Origin: Streptomyces sp. AC550_RSS872
Lineage (GTDB): Bacteria; Actinomycetota; Actinomycetes; Streptomycetales; Streptomycetaceae
DNA length: 64,000 nt
Assembly: GCF_019049285.1 (NCBI RefSeq)
Contig: NZ_JAGMUL010000011.1
Location: 43,645-107,644, forward strand
Direction of reading: 5' to 3'
This document shows, piece after piece, positions 1-9,138 of the stretch (the first letter of the stretch is position 1; every line of letters begins with the position of its first letter). The notes beneath the pieces are model-generated. The model had not been told where the DNA came from and searched no databases. It saw only the letters and a program-made list of their open reading frames with translations. Made by a program: the position numbers and the translations under genes.

Positions 1-3000
1 AAGCCCCCGCCGAGGCGGAGGAGGCCGCCGAGGCTGCCGAGGAGGCCGCCCCGCGTCGTACGCGTCGCCGTGCCACCCGCCGTGTCGCCGCGCCCGCCGA
101 GGCCGCTGCCGACCAGGCTCCCGCCGAGACGCCGGTGACGGCGGAGACGCCCGTGACCCCCGGCATCGAGACCGAGACCGCCGCCGTCGCCGGTGTCGCC
201 GCGCCCGCCGAGGAGCCCGCGGCCGAGGCCGACGAGGAGGCCGGCCCCCGCCGTCGCCGTCGGGTCGTCCGACGGGCCGCCGCCGGATTCGCCGCCCCCG
301 CTCAGGCCCCGGCCTCCGAGGCCCCCGAGGCTCCGCGCCCGGCACGCCCCGCCGTGGCCGTGTTCCAGGCGCCCGTGTTCACCGAGCCGCAGTTCCAGAC
401 GCCCCAGCGGGCCGCCGCAGAGGCTGCCGCCGAGGCGGAGACCGAGGACGTGGCGGAGGCTCCTGCGGAGGAGCAGCCCGCGGCGGCGCGGCGTCGTCGT
501 CGGCGCCGTGGCGCCGGGTACGGCGAGGAGACCGAGGCCCAGGCCGTCGAGACCGCAGTCGAGGACGAGACCGAGGAAGCCGAGGAAGCCGAAGAGGCCG
601 CCGAGGACGTCGTCGAGGGCGAGGACTCCGACGAGACCGAGGAGACCGGGTCGCGTCGGCGTCGTCGCCGTGGCGGCCGTCGCCGGCGTCGCGGTGACGC
701 CGCGGACGCCGAGTCCGAGGGCGCTGACACCGAGGACGAGGCCGCGGCCGAGCAGGCCGCGCAGGACGCCGAGGACACCGCCGAGCAGGAGGAAGAGGAC
801 GCCGAGGACGCCCGCGAGGAGGGCGGCGGCTCCAGCTCCAGCAGCCGTCGCCGCCGTCGCCGTCGGCGTCGCGCCGGTGACTCCGCCGTCGACAGCGAGC
901 CCGGTGACGGCGACCCCGAGCGCACCGTCGTCAAGGTCCGCGAGCCCCGCCCGAAGGCGGAGCCGTCCGACGAGGTGCAGTCCATCAAGGGCTCCACGCG
1001 TCTGGAGGCCAAGAAGCAGCGCCGCCGCGAAGGCCGTGAACAGGGCCGCCGCCGCGTGCCGATCATCACCGAGGCCGAGTTCCTGGCCCGCCGTGAGGCC
1101 GTCGAGCGCGTGATGGTCGTCCGGCAGAGCGGCGAGCGCACGCAGATCGGCGTCCTCGAGGACAACGTGCTCGTCGAGCACTACGTCAACAAGGAGCAGG
1201 CGACCTCGTACGTCGGCAACGTCTACCTGGGCAAGGTCCAGAACGTGCTGCCGTCGATGGAAGCGGCCTTCATCGACATCGGCAAGGGACGCAACGCCGT
1301 CCTGTACGCCGGTGAGGTCAACTTCGAGGCGCTCGGCATGGCCAACGGCCCGCGGCGCATCGAGTCCGCCCTCAAGTCCGGCCAGTCCGTGCTCGTCCAG
1401 GTGACGAAGGACCCGATCGGTCACAAGGGCGCCCGTCTGACCAGCCAGGTCTCCCTGCCGGGCCGCTACCTCGTGTACGTCCCCGAGGGCTCGATGACCG
1501 GCATCAGCCGCAAGCTGCCCGACACCGAGCGCGCGCGTCTGAAGACCATCCTCAAGAAGATCGTCCCCGAGGACGCGGGCGTCATCGTGCGCACCGCCGC
1601 CGAGGGCGCGAGCGAGGACGAGCTGCGCCGTGACGTCGAGCGGCTCCAGGCACAGTGGGAAGAGATCCAGAAGAAGGCCAAGAACGGCAACGCTCCGACG
1701 CTGCTGTACGGCGAGCCGGACATGACCGTCCGGGTCGTCCGGGACATCTTCAACGAGGACTTCTCCAAGGTCGTCGTCAGCGGTGACGACGCCTGGGAGA
1801 CAGTCCACGGGTACGTCTCGCACGTGGCGCCGGACCTGGCCGAGCGGCTGTCGAAGTGGACCAGCGAGGTCGACGTCTTCGCCACGTACCGGATCGACGA
1901 GCAGCTCGCCAAGGCGCTGGACCGCAAGGTCTGGCTGCCCAGCGGCGGTTCGCTGGTGATCGACCGGACCGAGGCGATGGTCGTGGTCGACGTCAACACC
2001 GGCAAGTTCACCGGACAGGGCGGCAACCTCGAGGAGACCGTCACCAGGAACAACCTGGAGGCGGCCGAGGAGATCGTCCGCCAGCTGCGGCTGCGCGACC
2101 TCGGCGGCATCATCGTCATCGACTTCATCGACATGGTGCTGGAGTCCAACCGGGACCTGGTGCTGCGGCGTCTGCTGGAGTGCCTGGGCCGGGACCGTAC
2201 GAAGCACCAGGTCGCCGAGGTCACCTCGCTGGGCCTGGTCCAGATGACCCGTAAGCGGGTCGGCCAGGGCCTGCTGGAGTCCTTCTCCGAGACCTGCGTC
2301 CACTGCAACGGCCGCGGTGTCATCGTGCACATGGAGCAGCCGACGGCCGTCGGTGGCGGCGGCAAGCGCAAGAAGCGCGCGCGGGCCGGTGCCGGTCCCG
2401 AGCACGTCCACGAGGCCGCCGTCGCCGTCGAGCCGGTCGAGACGGCCGAGGAGGAGGCGGAGACCGAGGCCGAGGTCGCGGCCGAGGCCGCCGAGCCCGC
2501 CGCGCTCCCGGAGCCCGCCTTCGCGCCGGACGAGGAGCTGTACAGCAGCGTCGCCGAGGCGGAGGCCGCGGCCGGCCGCGGTGGCCGTTCGCGCCGCCGT
2601 GGCGGTCGGCGGGCATCGGCCCCGGCGGGTGCGCCCAGGAAGCCCGAGGCCGTTCCCACGGCCCAGGACGTGACCGTCGCCGACGAGGTCGCGCGTCCGG
2701 TGCAGCCGGAGTCGGCCGCCGAGGCGAAGGCCGAGCCGGTGGCCGTGGAGGACGCGGTCGTCGAGGCCGTGGCCACCGAGGCCCCGGCCGTCGAGGAGGC
2801 CGCGCCCAAGGGGCGTACGCGGCGTCGCGCCACCCGTAAGGTGTCCGCGCCCGCAGGGTCGCCCGCGGGGGCCGAGGCCACCGTGGTGACCGTCGCCGAG
2901 ACCGCGGCACCGGCGCCCGAGCCGGTGGCGCAGGCCCCGGCCGAGGCCCCGGCGGAGCAGGCCGGGGCGCCTGCGGCCGAAGCGGTCGCCGAGAGTGCCG

Positions 3001-3338
3001 CTCCGGCCCGCCCGCGGCGCCGCGCCGTGCGCAAGGCCACCGCGCCGACCGCCTCCGAGGACACGGCCGTCGTGGTCGTCCCGGCCGCGGAGACCGAGGT
3101 CACCGCTGGGGCCCCGGCCGCCGAGGAGGCCGTCGAGCAGACGGCTCCGGCCAAGAAGACGGCCCGTAAGACGGCCAAGAAGGCGACGGCGAAGAAGGCC
3201 GCGACCAAGAAGACCGCGGCCAAGAAGACGGTCGCGAAGAAGGCGACGGCCAAGAAGGCGGCGAAGAAGCCGGCGGCGAAGAAGACCGCGGCGGCGGAAC
3301 AGAAGGCGTCGTCCGTCTCGGCCTCGACGGAGGACTGA
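1..3338 (+). CDS. rne: Ribonuclease E/G, Streptomyces RNase ES type (5' end outside window)
   Basis: This endoribonuclease processes rRNA and tRNA and decays mRNA. The frame is open from base 3 with no start codon, so the gene begins upstream and about 1111 residues are visible. The first ~310 visible residues are a low-complexity Glu/Ala-rich scaffold broken by Arg clusters. An S1-like RNA-binding segment follows (around GNVYLGKVQNVLPSMEAAF, bases 1215-1275), then the RNase E/G core with VVVDVNTGKFTG and IIVIDFIDM, which carry the metal-binding aspartates. A CVHCNGRG zinc-link follows. The tail ends in a histone H1-like Lys/Ala run of repeated AKK-type units. A catalytic core flanked by disordered arms on both sides is the known arrangement in Streptomyces. 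A strong hairpin follows the stop. The assignment is firm; only the N-terminus is missing. Confidence 0.96.
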   Translation, partial: APAEAEEAAEAAEEAAPRRTRRRATRRVAAPAEAAADQAPAETPVTAETPVTPGIETETAAVAGVAAPAEEPAAEADEEAGPRRRRRVVRRAAAGFAAPAQAPASEAPEAPRPARPAVAVFQAPVFTEPQFQTPQRAAAEAAAEAETEDVAEAPAEEQPAAARRRRRRRGAGYGEETEAQAVETAVEDETEEAEEAEEAAEDVVEGEDSDETEETGSRRRRRRGGRRRRRGDAADAESEGADTEDEAAAEQAAQDAEDTAEQEEEDAEDAREEGGGSSSSSRRRRRRRRRAGDSAVDSEPGDGDPERTVVKVREPRPKAEPSDEVQSIKGSTRLEAKKQRRREGREQGRRRVPIITEAEFLARREAVERVMVVRQSGERTQIGVLEDNVLVEHYVNKEQATSYVGNVYLGKVQNVLPSMEAAFIDIGKGRNAVLYAGEVNFEALGMANGPRRIESALKSGQSVLVQVTKDPIGHKGARLTSQVSLPGRYLVYVPEGSMTGISRKLPDTERARLKTILKKIVPEDAGVIVRTAAEGASEDELRRDVERLQAQWEEIQKKAKNGNAPTLLYGEPDMTVRVVRDIFNEDFSKVVVSGDDAWETVHGYVSHVAPDLAERLSKWTSEVDVFATYRIDEQLAKALDRKVWLPSGGSLVIDRTEAMVVVDVNTGKFTGQGGNLEETVTRNNLEAAEEIVRQLRLRDLGGIIVIDFIDMVLESNRDLVLRRLLECLGRDRTKHQVAEVTSLGLVQMTRKRVGQGLLESFSETCVHCNGRGVIVHMEQPTAVGGGGKRKKRARAGAGPEHVHEAAVAVEPVETAEEEAETEAEVAAEAAEPAALPEPAFAPDEELYSSVAEAEAAAGRGGRSRRRGGRRASAPAGAPRKPEAVPTAQDVTVADEVARPVQPESAAEAKAEPVAVEDAVVEAVATEAPAVEEAAPKGRTRRRATRKVSAPAGSPAGAEATVVTVAETAAPAPEPVAQAPAEAPAEQAGAPAAEAVAESAAPARPRRRAVRKATAPTASEDTAVVVVPAAETEVTAGAPAAEEAVEQTAPAKKTARKTAKKATAKKAATKKTAAKKTVAKKATAKKAAKKPAAKKTAAAEQKASSVSASTED

Positions 3339-3397
3339 CCGGAACGACCGACGGCCTCGGGGTCACCCAGACCCCGGGACCGATCCTCCCGACACGA

Positions 3398-3431
3398 GCG
3401 CGGGGCACCGGAACCACCCGGTGCCCCGCGC
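3398..3431 (+). terminator. Terminator after rne
   Basis: A perfect 14-bp stem (GCGCGGGGCACCGG against its complement) with a 6-nt loop lies 60 bases after the rne stop. There is no long T-run, as is common in Streptomyces. Confidence 0.75.
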
Positions 3432-3757
3432 TTCGGCGTTCACGGCTCCCACCGTCGGTGTTCGCCTTCACGTTCTTTTCATCATCCGGTCACTGTACGT
3501 ATCGCTTGTGAGCGACAGCACGCCAAATCAAGGTTTCGCTGTGATAACCGGGAGGTAATTCGTTGTTCTTGTGCTGGTAACGTGACCGCGGTCCCGGCAG
3601 CTGAGACGCTCGCCGCCGTAGACCTCCCGCAAGGCACCCCACTGGGGGGTGGGGTCCTGCGCCCAGGGATGCGGACGTGCTGCGCTCGACAAGCGTCCCT
3701 CCCGACCTGGCACGACGTGGTGCGCCCCTTGAGGTCGCCGAAGAGGAGGGGGAGTCG
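3432..3757. other. Intergenic leader before the sugar operon
   Basis: No convincing gene is visible here. The stretch 3470-3580 is richer in A+T than its surroundings and probably holds the operon promoter. It contains a perfect inverted repeat TCGCT-TGTG-AGCGA (3502-3515). A weak GTG-N8-CAC element (3508-3521) overlaps it. A ribosome-binding site, AGAGGAGGGGG, lies at 3742-3752. No -35/-10 pair could be placed with confidence. Confidence 0.4.
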
Positions 3758-4870
3758 ATGAGTGACGCCCAGGAGTTGATACCGGCTGCCAAGCCCGTCA
3801 TCGACGAGCAGGAGATCGAGGCCGCGGTGCGCGTACTGCGCAGCGGCAGGGTTGTCCAGGGCCCCGAGGTGGCGGCCTTCGAAGAGGAGTTCTCGGAGCT
3901 GGTGGACGGGCGGACCTGCGTCGCTGTCAACTCCGGTACCTCCGCGCTGCATCTGATGCTGATGGCGCTGGGCCTCGGCCCGGGCGACGAGGTGATCGTC
4001 CCCTCGTTCTCGTTCGCCGCTTCCGCCAACGCCGTACGCCTCGTCGGCGCGGACGTGGTCTTCGCCGACATCGACGCCGACACCTTCTGTCTGGATCCGG
4101 CCGCCGTGGAGGCCGCGATCACCCCGCGCACCGCCGCGATCATGCCGGTGCACCTGTACGGCCACCCCGCCGCCATGGACAGGATCATGGCGATCGCCGA
4201 GAAGCACGCGCTGGCCGTCGTCGAGGACGCCTGCCAGGCGCACGCGGCCGCGCTGAACGGCACACCGGTCGGCGCGTTCGGCAACGGCGGAACCTTCAGC
4301 TTCTACCCGACCAAGAACATGCACAGCCTCGAAGGCGGCATGGTCTCCGCCGACGCCGAGACGGCCCGCGTCCTGCGGCTGCTGCGCAACCAGGGTATGG
4401 AGCAGCGCTACGCCAACGAGATCGTCGGCGCCAACGTCCGTATGACCGACGTCTCCGCCGCGATCGGCCGCGTGCAGCTGACCAAGCTGGCCGGCTGGAC
4501 CGAGCGCCGGATCGCCAACGCCGCCCACCTCACCGAGCACATCACGGCGCCGAACGTGATCACGCCGAAGGCCGCCGAGGGCGTCCGGCACGTCTACCAC
4601 CAGTACACGGTGCGTATCCGGGGTGACCGGGATGCCGCCATGGCCCGCCTGACCGAGGCCGGGATCGGCAACGCCGTGTACTACCCGACCCCGATCCACC
4701 GGCTGAAGCCGTACTGGGATCCGGATCAGAAGGCCGGCCGTACCTGGGACCTGCCCGAGACCGAGCGCGCGGCCGCCGAGGTCGTCTCGCTGCCGGTCCA
4801 CCCTGCCCTGACCCAGCCGGACCTGGACCGCATCGTGGCCGCTGTGAACCAGCTGGGGGAAGAGCTGTGA
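3758..4870 (+). CDS. DegT/DnrJ/EryC1/StrS family sugar aminotransferase
   Basis: This is a PLP-dependent aminotransferase of 370 residues, the usual family length. Enzymes of this family convert a keto group on a nucleotide sugar to an amine. Visible features are NSGTSALHLMLMALGLGPGDEV (cofactor phosphate site), VEDACQAH (aspartate facing the PLP ring nitrogen) and FYPTKNMHSLEGG (Schiff-base lysine). The ATG at 3758 was chosen because AGAGGAGGGGG sits just upstream; the longer in-frame extension has no such site. Its stop overlaps the next start (GTGA). Next to a Gfo/Idh dehydrogenase it most resembles the WbpE/WlbC pairing, which aminates a 3-keto UDP-sugar. The exact substrate is inferred from context. 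Confidence 0.9.
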   Translation: MSDAQELIPAAKPVIDEQEIEAAVRVLRSGRVVQGPEVAAFEEEFSELVDGRTCVAVNSGTSALHLMLMALGLGPGDEVIVPSFSFAASANAVRLVGADVVFADIDADTFCLDPAAVEAAITPRTAAIMPVHLYGHPAAMDRIMAIAEKHALAVVEDACQAHAAALNGTPVGAFGNGGTFSFYPTKNMHSLEGGMVSADAETARVLRLLRNQGMEQRYANEIVGANVRMTDVSAAIGRVQLTKLAGWTERRIANAAHLTEHITAPNVITPKAAEGVRHVYHQYTVRIRGDRDAAMARLTEAGIGNAVYYPTPIHRLKPYWDPDQKAGRTWDLPETERAAAEVVSLPVHPALTQPDLDRIVAAVNQLGEEL

Positions 4871-5892
4871 GCGCCGGAAGACCCCTGCGGGCCGGACTGG
4901 TCGGCCTCGGTTCGATGGGGCGCCACCACGCCCGGGTCCTGGCCGGTCTGGAGGGCGTCGACTTCGTCGGCGTCGTCGACCCGATGGGCGACAAGTACGG
5001 CGCCGCGCAGGGCGCGCCGGTGCTCGACACCGTGGAGCAGCTGCTCGCACTGGGCGTCGACTACACCGTCGTCGCCTGCCCCACGGCCCTGCACGAGGAG
5101 GTCGGCCTGCGGCTCGCCGAGGCCGGGGTGTGCGCACTGGTCGAGAAGCCGGTCGCCGACACCGTCGAGGGCGCCCGTCGCCTGGTCGAGGCGTTCGAGT
5201 CGCGCGGCCTGGTGGCCGGCGTCGGCCACATCGAGCGCTGCAATCCGGCGCTGCGTTCGCTGCGCGCCCGCCTGGAGTCCGGTGAACTGGGCGACGTCTA
5301 CCAGGTCGTCACGCGGCGTCAGGGCCCGTTCCCGCACCGCATTGCCGACGTCGGCGTGGTCAAGGACCTGGCCACTCACGACATCGACCTCACCGGCTGG
5401 GTGACGGGCCGCGAGTACGTGTCCATCGCCGCGCACATCGTCTCCAAGAGCGGCCGCCTGCACGAGGACATGGTCTCCGCGGTCGGCCGCCTGGACGACG
5501 GCACGATGGTCAACCACCTCGTGAACTGGCTCAGCCCCCTCAAGGAACGTTTCACCTCGGTCACCGGCGAGCGCGGCTGCTTCATCGCCGACACCCTCAC
5601 CGCGGACCTCACCTTCCACTCCAACGCGGCGGTCGCCACCGAGTGGGAGGCGCTCCAGGCCTTCCGGGGCGTCGCCGAGGGCGACATGATCCGCTACGCC
5701 ATCCAGAAGCGGGAACCGCTGCTCGTCGAGCACGAGCTGTTCCGGGACGCAGTCCTCGGCAAGCCGGCGGACATCTGCACCCTGCGTCAGGGGATGCGCA
5801 CGGTCGAAGTGGCCGCCGCGGTCCTCGAGTCGGCGGTGTCGGGACGCAGTGTTGATCTTCGGTCGGAGGAATTGGCAACCCATGGCAGTTGA
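4867..5892 (+). CDS. Gfo/Idh/MocA family sugar dehydrogenase (WlbA/WbpB-like)
   Basis: This NAD(P)-dependent oxidoreductase has 341 residues. The N-terminal Rossmann fold starts GLVGLGSMGRHHARVL, followed by the family LVEKPVADT motif with its catalytic lysine. The C-terminal half carries VVKDLATHDIDLTGWV, where the histidine is in the position used by WlbA-type enzymes. In that family the enzyme oxidises C3 of UDP-GlcNAc-uronate, feeding the aminotransferase. The GTG start overlaps the upstream stop (GTGA), implying translational coupling and a shared pathway. The family is certain; the exact substrate is inferred from the gene neighbourhood. Confidence 0.88.
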   Translation: MSAGRPLRAGLVGLGSMGRHHARVLAGLEGVDFVGVVDPMGDKYGAAQGAPVLDTVEQLLALGVDYTVVACPTALHEEVGLRLAEAGVCALVEKPVADTVEGARRLVEAFESRGLVAGVGHIERCNPALRSLRARLESGELGDVYQVVTRRQGPFPHRIADVGVVKDLATHDIDLTGWVTGREYVSIAAHIVSKSGRLHEDMVSAVGRLDDGTMVNHLVNWLSPLKERFTSVTGERGCFIADTLTADLTFHSNAAVATEWEALQAFRGVAEGDMIRYAIQKREPLLVEHELFRDAVLGKPADICTLRQGMRTVEVAAAVLESAVSGRSVDLRSEELATHGS

Positions 5893-7465
5893 GAACCACG
5901 CGGCGGCGCGGCGGGCCACGCGCGGGCGGATCGTGATGCTCGTCGACAACGGCGTCAACGGCGACTCGCGCGTGCAGAAGGAGGCCCGCTCGGCCGCCGA
6001 GGCCGGCTGGGACGTCGTCCTGCTGGGCAAGGCCAGGGGCAAGAAGGAGGAGACCTGGCAGATCGGCGACGCCGAGGTCCGCCTGATCCGTGTGCCCGGC
6101 CCGATGGCCCGGCGGCGCCACGAGTACCGGCGCGCCGTGCTGCGCTCCCCGCTGGCCTACAAGCCCGGTCCGCTGGCCGCGTACCGGCAGCAGCGGATCA
6201 AGGCCTGGCGGGCCGATCTCAACATCCGGCTGATTCTCGCCCAGCGGGAGGGCTCGGCCCTGGCCCGGCTGCGGCTGCTGGTGCCGCGGCTGACCGCCCG
6301 GCTGATGTACTCCTGGGTGAAGCTGCGGCACCGAAAGACCCTGGCGCTGGAGAAGCGCCGCAAGACCATGGACTCGGCCCTGGACCGGTTCACCACGGCC
6401 TTCTGGCAGAAGACCATGGGCAACCGCAGCTGGCGTCGGCTCGACCCGCACCTTTGGGACTACGAGCTGGCGTACGGCAAGGTCGTCGACGAGCTCAAGC
6501 CGGACCTGATCCACGCCAACGACTTCCGCATGCTCGGCGTCGGCGCCCGCGCCACGCTGCGCGCCCGGGCCCGGGGCAGGAACGTCAAGCTCGTCTGGGA
6601 CGCCCACGAGTTCCTGCCCGGCATCAAGCCGTGGAACCCGCATCCGCGCTGGCATGTCGCCCAGTGCGCGCACGAGCGCGAGTACGCGCGGCACGCCGAC
6701 GCCGTCACGACGGTGTCGGAGACCCTCGCCGGGATGCTCCAGGAGCGGCACGGGCTGAAGGCGAAACCCACCGTCGTCCTCAACGCCCCCGACGCGGAGG
6801 TCTCGCCGGAGCAGGCCGCCGAACCCGTCCCGGACCTGCGGGAGCTGTGCGGCATCGGGCACGACGTCCCGCTCACCGTCTACAGCGGCGCGGCCGCACC
6901 GCAGCGCGGCCTCGACATCATGGTCGAGTCCCTGCCGTTGCTGCCCGAGGTCCACACGGCGTTCGTCGTGCTCAACACGGGGTCCGAGTACATGCGGACC
7001 CTGCGGGCGCGGGCGGAGGAACTCGGCGTCGGCGATCGGCTGCACATCCTGCCGTACGTGCCGCATTACCAGGTGGTGCGGTTCCTGTCGGCCGCGGACC
7101 TCGGGGTCATCCCGATCCACCACTGGCCGAACCACGAGATCGCGCTCATCACCAAGTTCTTCGAGTACTCCCACGCGCGGCTGCCCCTGGTGGTCAGCGA
7201 CGTGAAGACGATGGGCGCCATGGTCGAGAAGACCGGTCAGGGCGAGGTGTTCCGGGCCGAGGATCTGGAGGACTATGTGCGTGCGGTGAAGTCGGTGCTC
7301 GGCGACGCCGAGCGGTACCGGGGCGTGTACGACACGCCGGGGCTCCTCGACCAGTGGACGTGGGAGGCGCAGGCCGACGTACTGGACTCCGTCTACACCG
7401 CACTGCTGCCCGGCAGCGGGTCCCGTCAGGCGGGCGACCGCACAGTGGTGGAGGCACGGGCATGA
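5882..7465 (+). CDS. Glycosyltransferase, GT4-like (GT-B fold)
   Basis: A cytoplasmic or membrane-associated glycosyltransferase of 527 residues. The N-terminal half starts IVMLVDNGVNGDSRVQKEA, typical of the donor/acceptor cleft of GT4 enzymes. The C-terminal half has VYSGAAAPQRGLDIMVESL and a late FEYSHARLPLVVSDV segment matching the nucleotide-sugar binding face. The ATG at 5882 follows GGAGGA (5865-5870) and overlaps the previous gene by 11 bp. A basic insertion around residues 80-180 is longer than in many GT4 enzymes and may contact membrane. It probably adds the sugar made by the flanking genes to a lipid-linked or wall glycan. Donor and acceptor cannot be read from sequence. Confidence 0.85.
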   Translation: MAVENHAAARRATRGRIVMLVDNGVNGDSRVQKEARSAAEAGWDVVLLGKARGKKEETWQIGDAEVRLIRVPGPMARRRHEYRRAVLRSPLAYKPGPLAAYRQQRIKAWRADLNIRLILAQREGSALARLRLLVPRLTARLMYSWVKLRHRKTLALEKRRKTMDSALDRFTTAFWQKTMGNRSWRRLDPHLWDYELAYGKVVDELKPDLIHANDFRMLGVGARATLRARARGRNVKLVWDAHEFLPGIKPWNPHPRWHVAQCAHEREYARHADAVTTVSETLAGMLQERHGLKAKPTVVLNAPDAEVSPEQAAEPVPDLRELCGIGHDVPLTVYSGAAAPQRGLDIMVESLPLLPEVHTAFVVLNTGSEYMRTLRARAEELGVGDRLHILPYVPHYQVVRFLSAADLGVIPIHHWPNHEIALITKFFEYSHARLPLVVSDVKTMGAMVEKTGQGEVFRAEDLEDYVRAVKSVLGDAERYRGVYDTPGLLDQWTWEAQADVLDSVYTALLPGSGSRQAGDRTVVEARA

Positions 7466-9126
7466 CCACCCCCGACGTCAGCGTGATCGTCGCTGTCTAC
7501 AACACCATGCCCTACCTGACGGAGTGCCTGAACTCCCTGATCGGGCAGAGCATCGGCCTCGGCCGGCTGGAGATCGTCGCCGTCGACGACGGGTCCACGG
7601 ACGACAGCGGCCGCGAGCTCGACCGCTTCGCCGAGCGGTACCCGGACACCGTCAAGGTGATCCACCAGGCCAACTCCGGCGGGCCGGCCGCCCCCAGCAA
7701 CCGGGCGCTCGACATCGCCACGGGCCGGTACGTCTACTTCATCGGCTCCGACGACTACCTCGGCGAAGAGGCGCTGGAGCGCATGGTGGCGGCCGCCGAC
7801 GAGCACGGCTCGGACGTCGTCGTCGGCAAGATGGTCGGCACCAACGGCCGGTACGTGCACCAGGCGCTGTACAAGGAGAACGCGGCGGACGTCAGCCTGT
7901 ACGACTCCGCCCTGCCGTGGACCCTCGCCAACACCAAGCTGTTCCGGCGGGAGTTGGTCGAGCAGCACAAGCTGCGCTTCCCCGAGCACCTGCCCGTGGG
8001 CAGCGACCAGCCGTTCACCATCGAGGCGTGCGTGCGCGCCAAGAAGATCTCGGTGGTGGCCGACTACACGTGCTACTACGCGGTCAAGCGCGGCGACGCC
8101 AGCAACATCACCTACCGGGCCGACCACCTGGCCCGGCTGCGGTGCACCGCGGAGATCATGGACTTCACCGCGGGGATCGTCGAGGAGGGCCCGCGGCGTG
8201 ACGCCGTGCTGCGCCGGCACTTCACCTGGGAGCTGGCGAAGCTGGTCCAGGACGACTTCCCGGCCCTGGACCGCGAACTGCGGCGGGAGATCTGCGCGGG
8301 TATCGCCCGGCTCGCCGACACCTACTTCACCGACGGCATCCGTGACGCCATGGACGTCAAGCGCCGGGTGCGGATCTGTCTGGCGCAGGCCGGAGCGGTC
8401 GACGAGCTGTGCGAGGCGATCACCTCGGAGAAGCAGCACGGGGCGCCGCCGTTCGTCGTCGAGGGCGAGCGCGCCTACGCCCGCTATCCGGGCTTCCGCG
8501 ACCCGCGCATCGGCCTGTCCGACCGCTGCTTCGAGCTCGTCGGCGAGGCGGTCCCCGGCCGGCTCGCCAAGGGCACCGAACTGCTCACCTCCGCCTGGGA
8601 GCAGGAGGGCGAAGGCATCACCTACACGGCCTCGGTCAAGGTCGGCGTCGTCGGTGACGTCGACAGTGCCGTCCTTCGGTTCGCGCAGGGCGCCATGCCC
8701 AAGTCGGCCGACAAGCCCGGCGCCAGGAAGCTGCCGGCCGGGCACGGCCTCGCCGAGCCGGTCGGCGAGTTCAGCACCGAGCCCGCCGAGGACGGCGCCG
8801 GCACGGTGCTGCACGCGCGCGTCCCGCTGGAGCGGCGGACGGCCAAGCTGGGCGTCCGCGTCTACCTGGACGTCGCGGGTGCGACGTACGAGATCCCCGT
8901 GCGCGGCAAGGGCAAGCCGATGCCGCTGGCCCGCCGCTGGGGTGCCTACGAGGACCCGTACCGGGCCTCGGCCGTGGTCAACCCCAAGGGACGCGTGGTG
9001 ATCGACACCGCCCGGATGTTTCCGCCGAAGCAGTCACTGGCCCAGCGGGTGAAGGCGCGCCTCGCCCGCAGCATGCGGCCCCGACGATCCGCCGCCGCGA
9101 AGCCGAGCGGTGCCAAGAGGAAGTAG
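7462..9126 (+). CDS. Family 2 glycosyltransferase with C-terminal extension
   Basis: This is a 554-residue GT-A enzyme. Residues 1-110 hold the GT2 signature: VSVIVAVYNTMPYL, then VDDGSTDDS and YFIGSDDYLG, where the acidic motif replaces the usual DxD. The last ~250 residues, after the catalytic domain, include a beta-rich segment of unclear role and a basic tail (about residues 520-554) that may contact membrane. The start overlaps the preceding stop (ATGA). It is clearly related to the GT2 enzyme at 33411, which shares the ENSGGP/NSGGP region and the Arg-rich end. It likely builds a cell-envelope glycan; donor and acceptor are unknown. Confidence 0.87.
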   Translation: MTTPDVSVIVAVYNTMPYLTECLNSLIGQSIGLGRLEIVAVDDGSTDDSGRELDRFAERYPDTVKVIHQANSGGPAAPSNRALDIATGRYVYFIGSDDYLGEEALERMVAAADEHGSDVVVGKMVGTNGRYVHQALYKENAADVSLYDSALPWTLANTKLFRRELVEQHKLRFPEHLPVGSDQPFTIEACVRAKKISVVADYTCYYAVKRGDASNITYRADHLARLRCTAEIMDFTAGIVEEGPRRDAVLRRHFTWELAKLVQDDFPALDRELRREICAGIARLADTYFTDGIRDAMDVKRRVRICLAQAGAVDELCEAITSEKQHGAPPFVVEGERAYARYPGFRDPRIGLSDRCFELVGEAVPGRLAKGTELLTSAWEQEGEGITYTASVKVGVVGDVDSAVLRFAQGAMPKSADKPGARKLPAGHGLAEPVGEFSTEPAEDGAGTVLHARVPLERRTAKLGVRVYLDVAGATYEIPVRGKGKPMPLARRWGAYEDPYRASAVVNPKGRVVIDTARMFPPKQSLAQRVKARLARSMRPRRSAAAKPSGAKRK

Positions 9127-9138
9127 TAGCGACCGTCC

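Noticed and set aside
3508..3521. Third Crp site (GTG-N8-CAC) before the sugar operon
   Set aside because: It lacks the G of GNCAC and the extended TGTGA/TCACA symmetry seen at the other two sites, so it is too weak to call.
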